Source: Rhodopirellula sp. (GTDB lineage: Bacteria > Planctomycetota > Planctomycetia > Pirellulales > Thermoguttaceae). Taken from it: a DNA stretch of 64,000 nt. Position 1 is the stretch's first letter. Every line of letters begins with the position of its first letter. The translations under genes and the position numbers were made by a program. The notes beneath the pieces were generated by a model. It worked only from the letters and a program-made list of their open reading frames with translations, had not been told where the DNA came from and made no database searches. This document shows, one piece after another, positions 29,745 to 39,195 of this stretch. Where the stretch lies: contig JAAYEH010000059.1 of the NCBI GenBank assembly GCA_012728855.1, positions 22,092-86,091 of the forward strand, given 5' to 3'.

Positions 29745-32558
29745 ATGAATGATTCGATCCACGTCATAGCCTGCGGCGTGCTTGCCGTCGATCTCGAACC
29801 GATCGCCCGCCGGCTTGGCCTTCGGCTCACCACCGCTTTCCTGCCCGGCGGACTCCACGACCGCCCGCACGAACTGCGGCGCAGATTGCAGGAAGCGATT
29901 GACGAGGCGTCGGCCCTGGGCCGCGGTGAACGGATCGTCATCGGCTACGGCGTCTGCGGAATGGGAAGCGTCGGGATTCATGCCCGCAGCGTTCCCCTGG
30001 TGATCCCCCGCGTGAACGATTGCATCGCGCTGTTCCTTGGTTCCGACGCGGCCTACCGGGACCAGTTCGCCCGTTACCCCGGCACCTATTACATTTCCGC
30101 CGGCTGGGTCGAAGGGAAAGCCCAGCCACAGTCCGGCGAGGGCAAAATTCACTGCGGTCCCGACTGCTACACGCTGGCCCAACTCGTCGCCGCTTACGGC
30201 GAGGAAAACGCCGAAGCGATTCGCCGCTTCCTCACAAGCTGGCAGCGCAACTACCAGCGGGCGGCCTTCATCGACACCGGCGCCGAGGGAAAGAGCCGTT
30301 ACGCCGAGATCGCCCGTGCGATGGCCGATGCCTTCGGATGGCAATACGAAGACATTCCCGGGTCGCGCCAACTCTTGGAGAAGCTCCTTGTCGCCCATCA
30401 TTCGACCGCGGAAATCTTGTTCGTGCCGCCGCACCACGTGACCGCCTACGACGCCCTCTCCAAGTCGCTGAAGGCGGCGCCGGTCTGGGAGGCCGAAGAG
30501 ACCGCCGCCGGACGCGACCACACGCTTGTTTTCGATGAGACTTTAGCGGATCAAGACCGAGGCGAACCCGTTCGGCTGGGCCTGGGGATCGACGCGGGCG
30601 GCACGTACACCGACGCCGTCCTCTACGATTTTGCCGGGGATGCGGTGCTTGAAAAGGCGAAAGCGCCGACGACGAAGTGGGATTTCACCATCGGCATCCA
30701 AGAAACCCTCGACCAGTTCGATCCCGGCCGCTTCGCGGAAGTCGATCTGGTGACCATCTCCACGACTCTCGCCACTAATGCCATCGTCGAAAGTCGCGGC
30801 CAGAAGGTGGGGCTGTTGATCTTCCCTCCCTACGGGCTGTGGCAGCCGTCGCACATTGCCTACCGGCCGGTCGCCGTACTCGATGGGAAACTGGAGATCG
30901 ACGGCCACGAGATCGCGCCCATCAATCCCGGCCAGATCCGCCGCGTGGCGGCCGAGATGCTCCAGCGGCAGGAGGTGGGAGCGTTTGCCGTCGCCGGCTA
31001 TGCCAGCCATGCCAATCCGGCCCACGAGTTGGCAGCCAAGGCGATTCTCATCGAGGAGACGGGCCTGCACGTCACCTGCGGCCATGAGGTTTCCGAGGGA
31101 TTGAACTACCGGGTTCGGGCGGTCACCGCGGCCCTCAACGCCAGCATCATCCCCTGCTTGCAGTCGTTTCTCGCTGACGTGGAGGTTTCGCTCCACCATC
31201 GAGGAGTCGCCGCCCCGGTTATGGTGGTCAAGAGCGACGGTTCGTTGATGAGCCTGGCGGTGGCGCGAGACCGTCCGATTGAAACCATTCTCTCCGGTCC
31301 GGCAGCCAGTGTGGCGGGAGCGTGCCACCTGGCTCGGCTGCCGGATGCCGTGGTGGTCGATATGGGCGGCACCACGACCGACACGGCGACGATCCGCGGT
31401 GGCCACGTGGCGACCTGCGAGCAGGGGGCGACCGTCGGCGGATGGCGCACCCATGTCCGGGCTCTCGATATGCGGACGCTCGGCTTGGGCGGCGACAGCC
31501 TCATTGCCGTAGACAAGGGCGAACCGACCATTGGTCCGCGACGAGTCGTTCCCGTCTCATGGCTCTACCGCGGCGGTGACGCGCTGGCGGCACTCGACTG
31601 GCTGGAAGAGCACCTCGACCGCTTTCGCGGCTCGACGCGGCCGATGGAGCTATTATCGCTCAACGGTCGCGCGCGGCACGCCGGCTGCACGCCCGAACAG
31701 TCGCGAATCCTGGACTTGCTTGCCGAGCGACCGCATAGCCTGGAAGAATTGGCGGTGCGTTTGCGGGCACGCCGCTGGGAATTCGTCGAGGTACACCGCC
31801 TGGAAAGCCAACACACGGTCGAACGGTCAGGCCTCACGCCGACCGACGTGCTTCACGCGGCCGGCCGCATTTCTCTTTGGAACGCGCAGGCTTCCCGGCG
31901 TTTGTGCGTCATGTTTTGTCGGCTATTGGGCATGTCGCCGGAAGCTTTTTCCGACTGGATCTCCCGCCGCGTCATTCGCCGTCTGGCGGCCGAACTACTG
32001 AAGATGCAATTCGCGAGCAAGCCGGCTTTGAGTGACTTGGAAGACTCGCCGGCCGCGGCGGCGATCCTCGACAATTGGCTGGAAGGCGGCACCGCTGACG
32101 TGCATATTCGCGTTGGTTTGAAGCACCCGGTGATTGGCATCGGCGCCCCGGTTCACCTCTTCCTCCCCGAAGCCGCCGCCCTCTTGGAAACCGAGGCCGT
32201 CATTCCTCCCGACGCCGACGTGGCCAATGCCATCGGGGCAATCACCAGTTGCGTTTCCGTGAGGAGGCACGTGGAGATATCGCCGGGCGACAACGGCCGC
32301 TATGTCCTCGCCGGTTTGCCGGACGTGCCGTGGTTCGCCGATTTTCAGGAGGCGAGCCGCTTCGCCATCGACGGGCTCACCCGCCTTGTCCGGCAGTCGG
32401 CCCGCGAGGCAGGCACGAGCGAATCGCGCGTCGAAATACGCATCCACGATCGGGTTGCGCCGACCGCGATGGGCAGCCCGGTGTTCATCGGCCGCGTGCT
32501 CCGGGCTCGGCTTTCCGGACGCCCGGATGTGTCGCGGCTGGGCGAGAGTAGCAGGTGA
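29745..32558 (+). CDS. DUF1638 - hydantoinase/oxoprolinase fusion protein
   Basis: About 937 residues from the ATG at 29745. Residues 4-235 are a DUF1638 domain: VIACGVLAVDLEPIARRLG, the Arg-Pro pair in HDRPHELRRRL, GYGVCGMGSVGI, VIPRVNDCIALFLGS and YPGTYYISAGWVEG. From about 278 the chain is an ASKHA-fold hydantoinase/oxoprolinase protein: LGLGIDAGGTYTDAVLYDF, TTLATNAIVESRG, and a second phosphate-type motif VVVDMGGTTTDTATIRGG near 536. DUF1638 proteins are known next to corrinoid methyltransferase genes in methanogens and acetogens. The hydantoinase half resembles ATP-dependent activating proteins. A role in C1 or corrinoid chemistry is inference, helped by fae/mtdB elsewhere in the window. 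Confidence 0.88.
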   Translation: MNDSIHVIACGVLAVDLEPIARRLGLRLTTAFLPGGLHDRPHELRRRLQEAIDEASALGRGERIVIGYGVCGMGSVGIHARSVPLVIPRVNDCIALFLGSDAAYRDQFARYPGTYYISAGWVEGKAQPQSGEGKIHCGPDCYTLAQLVAAYGEENAEAIRRFLTSWQRNYQRAAFIDTGAEGKSRYAEIARAMADAFGWQYEDIPGSRQLLEKLLVAHHSTAEILFVPPHHVTAYDALSKSLKAAPVWEAEETAAGRDHTLVFDETLADQDRGEPVRLGLGIDAGGTYTDAVLYDFAGDAVLEKAKAPTTKWDFTIGIQETLDQFDPGRFAEVDLVTISTTLATNAIVESRGQKVGLLIFPPYGLWQPSHIAYRPVAVLDGKLEIDGHEIAPINPGQIRRVAAEMLQRQEVGAFAVAGYASHANPAHELAAKAILIEETGLHVTCGHEVSEGLNYRVRAVTAALNASIIPCLQSFLADVEVSLHHRGVAAPVMVVKSDGSLMSLAVARDRPIETILSGPAASVAGACHLARLPDAVVVDMGGTTTDTATIRGGHVATCEQGATVGGWRTHVRALDMRTLGLGGDSLIAVDKGEPTIGPRRVVPVSWLYRGGDALAALDWLEEHLDRFRGSTRPMELLSLNGRARHAGCTPEQSRILDLLAERPHSLEELAVRLRARRWEFVEVHRLESQHTVERSGLTPTDVLHAAGRISLWNAQASRRLCVMFCRLLGMSPEAFSDWISRRVIRRLAAELLKMQFASKPALSDLEDSPAAAAILDNWLEGGTADVHIRVGLKHPVIGIGAPVHLFLPEAAALLETEAVIPPDADVANAIGAITSCVSVRRHVEISPGDNGRYVLAGLPDVPWFADFQEASRFAIDGLTRLVRQSAREAGTSESRVEIRIHDRVAPTAMGSPVFIGRVLRARLSGRPDVSRLGESSR

Positions 32559-32570
32559 TGACTTTGACCT

Positions 32571-33590
32571 TCAGCGAGGCGGGCGGTTCGTGTATTCGAC
32601 CAACCGGGCCAGTAGCGAGGCAGCGGCGCCGTTATCGATCGATTCGGATGCCATCCGCGCCCCTTCGCCGAGCGACTCCGCGCGGCGAGCAGTCCATAAT
32701 GCCGCCGCTGCATTCATCACCACGATATCTCGCGCTGCGCCGGGTTGACCATTAAGCACTCCGCGAATAATGGCGGCGCTCTGCTGCGGCCCTTCCGCTC
32801 TCAAACCATCGCACCCTTGCGGCTGGAAACCGAAATCCGCCGGTGTCCACTGAAACTGGCGGAGTCCGGCTCCAATCACTTCCGTCACGTACGTGGCGCC
32901 GCTGAGGGTAACCTCATCCAAGCCGTCACTGCCGTGAACGACAACGACTCGGTGGGTTGGCAGCAGGGCCAACGCTTCCGACAGAAGCACTTGTAAGCGG
33001 GGCTGGCCCACTCCGAGCAATTGGAACGGCGCCGAAGCGGGATTGACCAACGGGCCGAGAATGTTGAAGATCGTCGGCATCGCCAGCTTCTGCCGGACCG
33101 GTGCGACATATTTCATCGCCTTGTGGAGAAACGGAGCGAAACAGAAGCAGATCCCAAGGGTATCGATGCACTCCTCCACTCGCTGGGCATCGACTTCGAC
33201 GTTCACTCCCAGAGCGGTCAGCACGTCGGCTGAACCGGTCCTGCTGCTATAGCGGCGACTGCCGTGCTTCGCTACCGGAAGCCCTGCCGCCGCCGTCACC
33301 AAAGCCGCCGCCGTGCTGATGTTGAACGTGCCCGACCGATCGCCTCCCGTGCCGACCACGTCGATCACCTTCGTGTGCCTGGTCCGGATCCTCGTCATTT
33401 TTTCGCGCATCACAACCGCGGCACCCGCCACTTCCGCGACCGTCTCTCCCTTAGTGTGTAAGGCGACGAGAAAGCGGGAGATCTCGTCTTCCGTACACTT
33501 CCCTTCCATGATCGACTCAACGGCTGCCGACATTTGGCCCATCGACAAATCCTGCCCGGCCTCCGCGAGATGCACAGCGGTTTCAATCAT
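32571..33590 (-). CDS. trpD: anthranilate phosphoribosyltransferase
   Basis: Transfers phosphoribose from PRPP to anthranilate in tryptophan synthesis. The PRPP-binding GTGGDRSGTFNISTAAA and LPVAKHGSRRYSSRTGSADVL motifs are intact, and FNILGPLVNPA is also present. I used the ATG at 33590 (MIETAVHL), giving 339 residues; a start 13 codons earlier is possible. No other trp gene is adjacent, so the pathway is dispersed. The gene converges on the DUF1638 fusion with only 12 bases between the stops. Confidence 0.95.
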   Translation of the reverse strand: MIETAVHLAEAGQDLSMGQMSAAVESIMEGKCTEDEISRFLVALHTKGETVAEVAGAAVVMREKMTRIRTRHTKVIDVVGTGGDRSGTFNISTAAALVTAAAGLPVAKHGSRRYSSRTGSADVLTALGVNVEVDAQRVEECIDTLGICFCFAPFLHKAMKYVAPVRQKLAMPTIFNILGPLVNPASAPFQLLGVGQPRLQVLLSEALALLPTHRVVVVHGSDGLDEVTLSGATYVTEVIGAGLRQFQWTPADFGFQPQGCDGLRAEGPQQSAAIIRGVLNGQPGAARDIVVMNAAAALWTARRAESLGEGARMASESIDNGAAASLLARLVEYTNRPPR

Positions 33591-33700
33591 GATGATGTTG
33601 CTCAGGGATCCTGCAGATCTGGCTACCACGTTGTTCCGAGTCTACCCGGAACAAGGCCGGGAGGATAGCGTTCGCATCGGGCGGGAGTGGGGGATTCCTC

Positions 33701-33729
33701 TTGTCCGACGCATCCACGGACCCTACAAT
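33701..33729 (+). promoter_or_regulatory. sigma-70-type promoter of the nucleoside hydrolase gene
   Basis: TTGTCC (33701-33706) and TACAAT (33724-33729) are separated by exactly 17 bases. Predicted initiation near 33736 gives a leader of about 40 bases before the ATG at 33778. Confidence 0.65.
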
Positions 33730-33777
33730 CGCGCGGCAGCGGAAACTCCCACGCGACTTTGAGATACGAGCAGTGGC

Positions 33778-34722
33778 ATGGCCAAAAAGGTTATCCTTGA
33801 CGTGGATCCGGGACTGGACGATGCGGTCGCACTCTGCATTGCCCTGTTTGACCCGCGACTAGAGGTGGTGGCCGTTACCGCCGTGGGCGGAAACGTCCCC
33901 CCTCATCTGGCGACGAGAAATGTCCAAGCGATCATCGAGCAGTTGGATCCGCCGCGATGGCCTCGCATTGGCGCCGCTTCGCCTCCGGATCACGGTCTGC
34001 CAGTGGATGGTCGTTTCATGCATGGGATCGACGGCCTGGGAGGCTGCAATTTTGAAGTTGCCGAACTCCGCACGCCGCACCCCTCCGAAAAGTTAATCTG
34101 CGACGAAGTCCGCGCCGCGCCGGAATCGGTGACTCTCGTGGCGCTCGGACCGCTCACGAATGTGGCAAGAGCGTTTCAGCGCGACCCGGAACTGCCCTAT
34201 CTGGTCAACCGTGTGATCATGATGGGCGGAACGGTTTCCGGACCGGGAAATATCACTCCGGCGGCGGAATTCAATGTCTTCTGTGATCCCGAGTCTGCCA
34301 GAACGGTCTTTCGTTCCGCTTCGACAAAGACACTCGTTCCTCTCGATGTGACCAATCGCATCCTGCTCTCGTTTGATCTGTTGAATCAACTTCCCGATGA
34401 GTCGCAACGGGTCGGTGCGTTCTTGCGAAAAGTCCTCCCCCCCGCGTTTCGTGCGTATCATCAGGAAGTTGGAATCGAGGGCATTCACTTGCACGATACG
34501 GTCGCGTTGACCTCGCTGCTCGAACCGGACTTGTTCGACAGCAAAGAGATGGCGGGGGACGTCGAGACAACGGGAGACTTGACGAGGGGCGCCACGGTTT
34601 TCGACCGCCGCCGCAGGCCCGCCTGGCGACAGAACATGGAAGTGGCCTTCGACATCGATGCGCCGCGAGTCATCGAGTCCATCATTCGCAATCTAAACGC
34701 TGCCGGCGAATGTCAGCGGTAG
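33778..34722 (+). CDS. inosine/uridine-preferring nucleoside hydrolase
   Basis: A 314-residue nucleoside hydrolase. The calcium-binding N-terminal motif ILDVDPGLDDAVAL carries the DxDxxxDD cluster. VTLVALGPLTNVARAF and the substrate-binding segment GNITPAAEFNVFCDPESA (Asn/Glu/Phe/Asn pattern) follow, and the late IHLHDTVAL supplies the last calcium Asp. It cleaves N-ribosidic bonds in nucleoside salvage. Base preference cannot be read from sequence. The gene is divergent from trpD and has its own promoter. Confidence 0.93.
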   Translation: MAKKVILDVDPGLDDAVALCIALFDPRLEVVAVTAVGGNVPPHLATRNVQAIIEQLDPPRWPRIGAASPPDHGLPVDGRFMHGIDGLGGCNFEVAELRTPHPSEKLICDEVRAAPESVTLVALGPLTNVARAFQRDPELPYLVNRVIMMGGTVSGPGNITPAAEFNVFCDPESARTVFRSASTKTLVPLDVTNRILLSFDLLNQLPDESQRVGAFLRKVLPPAFRAYHQEVGIEGIHLHDTVALTSLLEPDLFDSKEMAGDVETTGDLTRGATVFDRRRRPAWRQNMEVAFDIDAPRVIESIIRNLNAAGECQR

Positions 34723-34785
34723 AGGACGTGCTCCACCAGTTTGCGACCGGCTCGATTGCGTCCGACGCAGGCTTTGCCGTCCGGA

Positions 34786-35976
34786 TCAGAAATCCACGCG
34801 GTTGCCCACGCGCACCTTGACAACCTTCGTCTGCCGCTCCCGGAAGACGAGCAATGAGACTTCCTTGCCGACCTCCGTCAGATTGACGAGATTCACCAGG
34901 TGCGCGTCGTCCTCGACCGAAATGCTGTTGAACTGGAGGATTACGTCGCCTCGGCGGAGATCCGCAGTGGCTGCGGGCGAATTCTCCGTCAGATCGATGA
35001 TCCGCGCACCAAGCGGCCGCGGGAGCCCCAGTTCGGCGGCCATAGCCGGCCCGAAGTCACGATCGAGCGTCACGCCTAGAAAGGCGCGGGTGACTTTGCC
35101 TTGGTCAATCAACTGCTTCGCGACCGCCATGAACATATTGATTGGAATCGAGAAACCGATCCCTTCGCTTCCTCCTGAATTGCTGGCAATCGCCGTATTG
35201 ATTCCAATCACCTCGCCCCGAAGATTGATCAGCGGTCCCCCGCTATTGCCGGGATTAATGGCTGCGTCGGTCTGAAGGAAGTCCTGCAGCCGGACGCCGG
35301 AATCGCCCAACTCCAGGTCGCGACGGCCTTTGGCGCTGATGATCCCGTAGGTCACCGAGTGACTCAGCCCGAACGGGCTTCCCACCGCGAGGACGAAATC
35401 GCCGATTTCCATTTCGTCGCTATCGCCGACCGGAGCGGCGACCAGGTCGGGTGCGGAAACAACCAAAACACCGGTGTCGGTCTCCGGATCCACGAGAGTC
35501 CGTTGCGGGCGGATCTGCCGGCCGTCGGCGAGCGTGATGCGGATCCCGGATGCCTCGGCCCCGTCGATAACGTGACGGTTCGTCAAGATATAGAGATTGG
35601 CGCCCACCTCGACAATAACCCCTGAACCGGCTTCCTCGATGCGTTGCCGGCTCGAACCGAACTGCGGTGCAACGCGGGGAGCTACATCGGCTTCGATGTG
35701 GACAACCGTTGGACCCACGAGTTTCGCTACCGTCTTGACGACGTTCGTCTGCGTCTTGAGAATCTCCGCCTCACTCCGCAACTGCCGGTAGAGTTCTTCT
35801 CGCTTCTCCGGTGGCAGAATCCCCGCACGGCCCAAGGCCGCCGGGGTGACGGATTGAGCCAGGCAGTCGCCGCTCCCCGAACTGGCAAACAGCAGGGCGG
35901 CCGCTAGACCCACGCCGAGCGGCCACGCTCCCTGTCCACCGCGGAACGGACTCTGTCGTCGGAGATATTCTAACAT
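34786..35976 (-). CDS. HtrA/DegP-type serine protease with one PDZ domain
   Basis: About 396 residues from the ATG at 35976, with GGAGGAG about 11 bases upstream. The first 42 residues form a signal peptide or anchor (GVGLAAALLFASSGSGD). The triad is His in ILTNRHVID, Asp in PETDTGVLVV, and Ser in NPGNSGGPLIN. A single PDZ domain follows (LGVTLDRDFG ... DLRRGDVILQFNS). Between signal and protease lies a short helical stretch (EKREELYRQLRSEAEILKTQ). It acts on misfolded envelope proteins. The DksA-like gene lies 77 bases upstream in the same direction. Confidence 0.93.
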   Translation of the reverse strand: MLEYLRRQSPFRGGQGAWPLGVGLAAALLFASSGSGDCLAQSVTPAALGRAGILPPEKREELYRQLRSEAEILKTQTNVVKTVAKLVGPTVVHIEADVAPRVAPQFGSSRQRIEEAGSGVIVEVGANLYILTNRHVIDGAEASGIRITLADGRQIRPQRTLVDPETDTGVLVVSAPDLVAAPVGDSDEMEIGDFVLAVGSPFGLSHSVTYGIISAKGRRDLELGDSGVRLQDFLQTDAAINPGNSGGPLINLRGEVIGINTAIASNSGGSEGIGFSIPINMFMAVAKQLIDQGKVTRAFLGVTLDRDFGPAMAAELGLPRPLGARIIDLTENSPAATADLRRGDVILQFNSISVEDDAHLVNLVNLTEVGKEVSLLVFRERQTKVVKVRVGNRVDF

Positions 35977-36053
35977 TGCAGGCAGACTCCTCCGGGAACC
36001 AATGACGGCAATCCTCAGCAGTCTACCCACGTTGCGGGTGGAAATCAACGGAA

Positions 36054-36503
36054 TCAGGAAACATCGAGTTCGATGTCGCTGATCGTAAGATCGATGTCGT
36101 TCGAACCGTTGTCGAGCAGCCTGCTCCAATCCACGTCTCCACGCGACGAGGAGCCCTCGCGTTCCGCTTCCCGCTGACACTTGATACACAGCGTCGCGTA
36201 AGGAAGAGCGTTCAGCCTCGCCATAGGAATGCTGATGCCACACCCCTCGCAGGCGCCGTACTCGCCTTGCCGCATCCGTTCCAAGGCGACTTCGATGCGG
36301 GCCAATTCGCGGCTTTCCACCTCCGCGAGTTGGCTGCTGATCTCGTCCTGGACTGAATCCAAGGCGGCGTCGATCAGGTCGCCGGAACTCTGGGCGCGCA
36401 GTTCCTTCAATAAACTGAGGTCGCCGGCCAGGGCCTTCCGCAGCGCGTCGCGCCGCTTGATCAGCACCTGGTGCATGTTCGTAATCGCGTCTTTACGGCT
36501 CAT
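36054..36503 (-). CDS. TraR/DksA-family zinc-finger protein
   Basis: A 149-residue protein. The long N-terminal helical pair (residues 5-80) resembles the coiled-coil finger of DksA. The zinc finger is C85-x2-C88 (CEGCG) and C106-x2-C109 (CIKC). Family members bind the RNA polymerase secondary channel and act with ppGpp on transcription; small relatives vary. The Asp pair at the coiled-coil tip in E. coli DksA is not obvious here. An unusual acidic tail follows the finger (LLDNGSNDIDLTISDIEL). Confidence 0.88.
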   Translation of the reverse strand: MSRKDAITNMHQVLIKRRDALRKALAGDLSLLKELRAQSSGDLIDAALDSVQDEISSQLAEVESRELARIEVALERMRQGEYGACEGCGISIPMARLNALPYATLCIKCQREAEREGSSSRGDVDWSRLLDNGSNDIDLTISDIELDVS

Positions 36504-37068
36504 AGGGTTTCACCTCGGAGTCCGATCCTAGCTTCATTAAAGGACTTGCGCCAAAAATGAGCCAGTCGCGAACTACCTCTTCTCTGCCTGATTCCTTCGA
36601 TGGGTTCCCAGGTGACCGCCGGTACGCCCCGGCAGCAACCTAACTATAGTACGAATGTGGTCGGAGGGGGGCAGAAAATTCAAAAAAACTTTGCTTTCCC
36701 CTCCAACGGCGCGAATTCCGTAACCGATTCAACACCGGCGACGGGCCAGGGTGCCGTTCTACGGAACATTTCTTCTGCGGTTCCCCACGCCCCACTGCAA
36801 AACCGGACACTTCCGCCACCACCGGGCGTGCCTGCGACCGACTTCCTGCCAGGACGTCGGCCCCGTAGATCGCTTTCGGATAATCGACAAAACCGGCACA
36901 GATATACAGCCGTTTTTTCCATCTTCCCCATTGGACTGGCAGCGATGCGCTTACCACGTTGCCCCCTCCTCAATCGCAAAGTAAATCCCTCAGTGGCGCA
37001 ATCCGCAAAGCGAATGTCTCCGGATGAGCCCGAACAGCAATACGAAACCAAGACCGACGAGAGATCCA
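36504..37068. other. 565-base intergenic region between the DksA-like and FHA genes
   Basis: The genes diverge here, so two promoters are expected. An A-rich patch (AAAATTCAAAAAAAC near 36675) is the only compositional landmark. Open frames crossing this region have no protein-like character. No repeat family member is seen. Confidence 0.4.
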
Positions 37069-39195
37069 ATGGTCAGTTCCGTTGCCAACCTATTAGATAC
37101 CGCCAGCGACGATTTGGTTCTTCGAATTTGTGGAAGTTCTCGCAATGGTCAGGTGGTGCGTATCCGGGCCGGAAAGTGTACTATTGGATCTAGCCCGCAA
37201 TGCACCCTCCGTATCCGCTCAAGAGGGGTAATGCCGCTACATTGCCTCCTCATTCGCGGTACCAGACGGACCGTGATTCGTCGCTGGGCGCCTGATACGC
37301 TGCTGAACGGTAAAGCGTTCACGGATTCTGAACTTTTGCCTGGGGATCGCCTGAGCGTTGGCCAGCTTGAACTCGAAGTGTTGCCGACAGCCCGCGGCCG
37401 AATTGCCGCGCCCTCGGAAGGAGGCGATTCCGGTTGTGCCGAGTTCAATAGCGAGGCAACGCAGGCTCTCGACACGCAAGAGTCGGCAATCGCCGAACTT
37501 GAATCTCGGCGGCAGGAATTGGACAGCCGGTCGCAATATGTGCAGCAGCAATACGAGGAGATTGAGCGCATCCAGGGAGAAATTGCCGAACAGCGTCGGC
37601 GATTCCAAGAAGAGCTATCGAAGTTCGAACGGCGCTGCGAGGCGCTCGACGACGAGCAGCAGCGGCGTCTGGAAGAACATCATCGCGCGGCGAAGGAACT
37701 CGATCGGCAAGCCGAGACGCTCAACCGCGAGAGGAACGAGTTGGAGTCTGCCCGTGCGGCCTTGGAAGAAAACCGCCAGGCCTGGCTACGTGACCGAGAG
37801 GAAGCCGGAGCGGCGTTTTCGGAATCGGAACAGCAACGATTGGAAGAGCATCGCCGCGCGGCGGCGGGACTCGACCGGCAAGCCGAGACGCTCAACCGCG
37901 AGAGGAACGAGTTGGAGTCTGCCCGTGCGGCCTTGGAAGAAAACCGCCAGGCCTGGCTACGTGAGCGAGAGGAAGCCGAAGCGGCGTTTTCGGAATCCGA
38001 ACAGCAACGCGTGGAAGAGCATCGCCGCGCGGCGGCGGAACTCGATCGGCAAGCCGAGACGCTCAACCGCGAGAGGAACGAGTTGGAGTCTGCCCGTGCG
38101 GCCTTGGAAGAAAACCGCCAGGCTTGGCTACGTGAGCGAGAGGAAGCCGAAGCGGCGTTTTCGGAATCGGAACAGCAACGCGTGGAAGAACATCGCCGCG
38201 CGGCGGAGGATCTCGAGCGGCAAGTCGAGACTCTCAACCGCGAGCGGGACGTGTTGGAGTCTGCCCGTGCGGCCCTGGAGGAAAGCCGCCAGGCCTGGCG
38301 GCGTGAGCGAGAGGAAGCCGAAGCGGCGTTTTCGGAATCGGAACAGCAACGCGTGGAGGAGCATCGCCGCGCGGAAGAGGATCTCGACGTCGGCGGCGTT
38401 CCCTGGGAAACGCGGATTCCCGACGAAGTCGAGTTCGAATCGGTTTCCGGCAATTCGCCGCTGAGCAGCCTGGAAGTATTTCGCCGCATGGGAACCGTGC
38501 CGGACTTCGCCGAAACGGACGAAGAGCCCGTTTTGGCCGAGCCGATCATCCGCAAGTCGAGCCCTCCGCCAATCGCCCATTTCGAGGAAGAGGATTCCGT
38601 CGACTCCTACATGGCACAACTGCTGGCACGATCCCGCCAATCAAATGCCGACAGGGGCCCGATGGTGCCCAAGGGGGTCCGGGAATCAGTCCGCCAAAGC
38701 TCTGCCGCTCCCATCCAACCCACGCTCTCTCAAGAGGCTCCCGGGGCGGATCGCCCCGATACGCCTCAGCCCAAGGAGTTCTCTCCTCGGACCGTTGCTC
38801 CGGAGAAGCACCTGGACTTCGCGGCGATGCGGGATCTGGCCAATTTCTCCGCCCAAACTGCAATCCACCACCATGCGCGACGTAAGATCGACAGCGCCAC
38901 CCGCACCAAGTTGTTTCTCACTGCGGCGGCACTGATGTTGAGCGGCGGGCTGCTCTGGGCCTACTGGGCCCGCGCCGCGGGAGACGCGACGCTGTATGGC
39001 GCGCTAGCGAGCTTGTCGATTGCTCTGGTATGGGGAGCGCAATACGCGATATTGACCGGGCGCCGGTTGCTCGGCCGGGCCAAACATCCCCAGTGGGAAT
39101 CCAGCGAAGGCACCGTGACGATCGCGCCCCTTGCGCAAGCTTTGAACCTCGCGGACGCAGCCACAGAGGACGATCTGCTCCATTCGCGGGCCTGA
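37069..39195 (+). CDS. FHA-domain protein with tandem-repeat coiled coil and C-terminal membrane anchor
   Basis: About 708 residues. Residues 10-105 form a FHA-type phosphothreonine-binding domain (LRICGSSRNGQVVRIRAGK ... CTIGSSPQCTLRI ... DTLLNGKAF); the usual Arg/Ser/His triad is only partly recognisable. Residues 125-445 are one long coiled coil that includes four 57-residue repeats (37657-38395). A Pro/Ser-rich region follows, and then two hydrophobic helices near 613-634 and 641-661. A tail-anchored membrane protein with a cytoplasmic reader domain is the likeliest picture. Neither a kinase nor a phosphatase is adjacent. The start at 37069 is a choice; 37024 is also open. Confidence 0.8.
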   Translation: MVSSVANLLDTASDDLVLRICGSSRNGQVVRIRAGKCTIGSSPQCTLRIRSRGVMPLHCLLIRGTRRTVIRRWAPDTLLNGKAFTDSELLPGDRLSVGQLELEVLPTARGRIAAPSEGGDSGCAEFNSEATQALDTQESAIAELESRRQELDSRSQYVQQQYEEIERIQGEIAEQRRRFQEELSKFERRCEALDDEQQRRLEEHHRAAKELDRQAETLNRERNELESARAALEENRQAWLRDREEAGAAFSESEQQRLEEHRRAAAGLDRQAETLNRERNELESARAALEENRQAWLREREEAEAAFSESEQQRVEEHRRAAAELDRQAETLNRERNELESARAALEENRQAWLREREEAEAAFSESEQQRVEEHRRAAEDLERQVETLNRERDVLESARAALEESRQAWRREREEAEAAFSESEQQRVEEHRRAEEDLDVGGVPWETRIPDEVEFESVSGNSPLSSLEVFRRMGTVPDFAETDEEPVLAEPIIRKSSPPPIAHFEEEDSVDSYMAQLLARSRQSNADRGPMVPKGVRESVRQSSAAPIQPTLSQEAPGADRPDTPQPKEFSPRTVAPEKHLDFAAMRDLANFSAQTAIHHHARRKIDSATRTKLFLTAAALMLSGGLLWAYWARAAGDATLYGALASLSIALVWGAQYAILTGRRLLGRAKHPQWESSEGTVTIAPLAQALNLADAATEDDLLHSRA
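37657..38395 (+). repeat. four tandem 171-bp repeats inside the FHA gene
   Basis: The sequence CGATCGGCAAGCCGAGACG and its variants recur at 37701, 37872, 38043 and 38214, with a truncated fifth start at 38385, a period of exactly 171 bases (57 residues). The copies are nearly identical at DNA level, including silent positions, so they were duplicated recently or are kept alike by conversion. Each unit encodes a coiled-coil segment starting EQQRxEEHRRAA. Confidence 0.93.

Noticed and set aside
36600..37193. 197-codon frame upstream of and overlapping the FHA gene
   Set aside because: Pro/Arg/Ser-rich, no motif, and it overlaps the start of the FHA domain frame.
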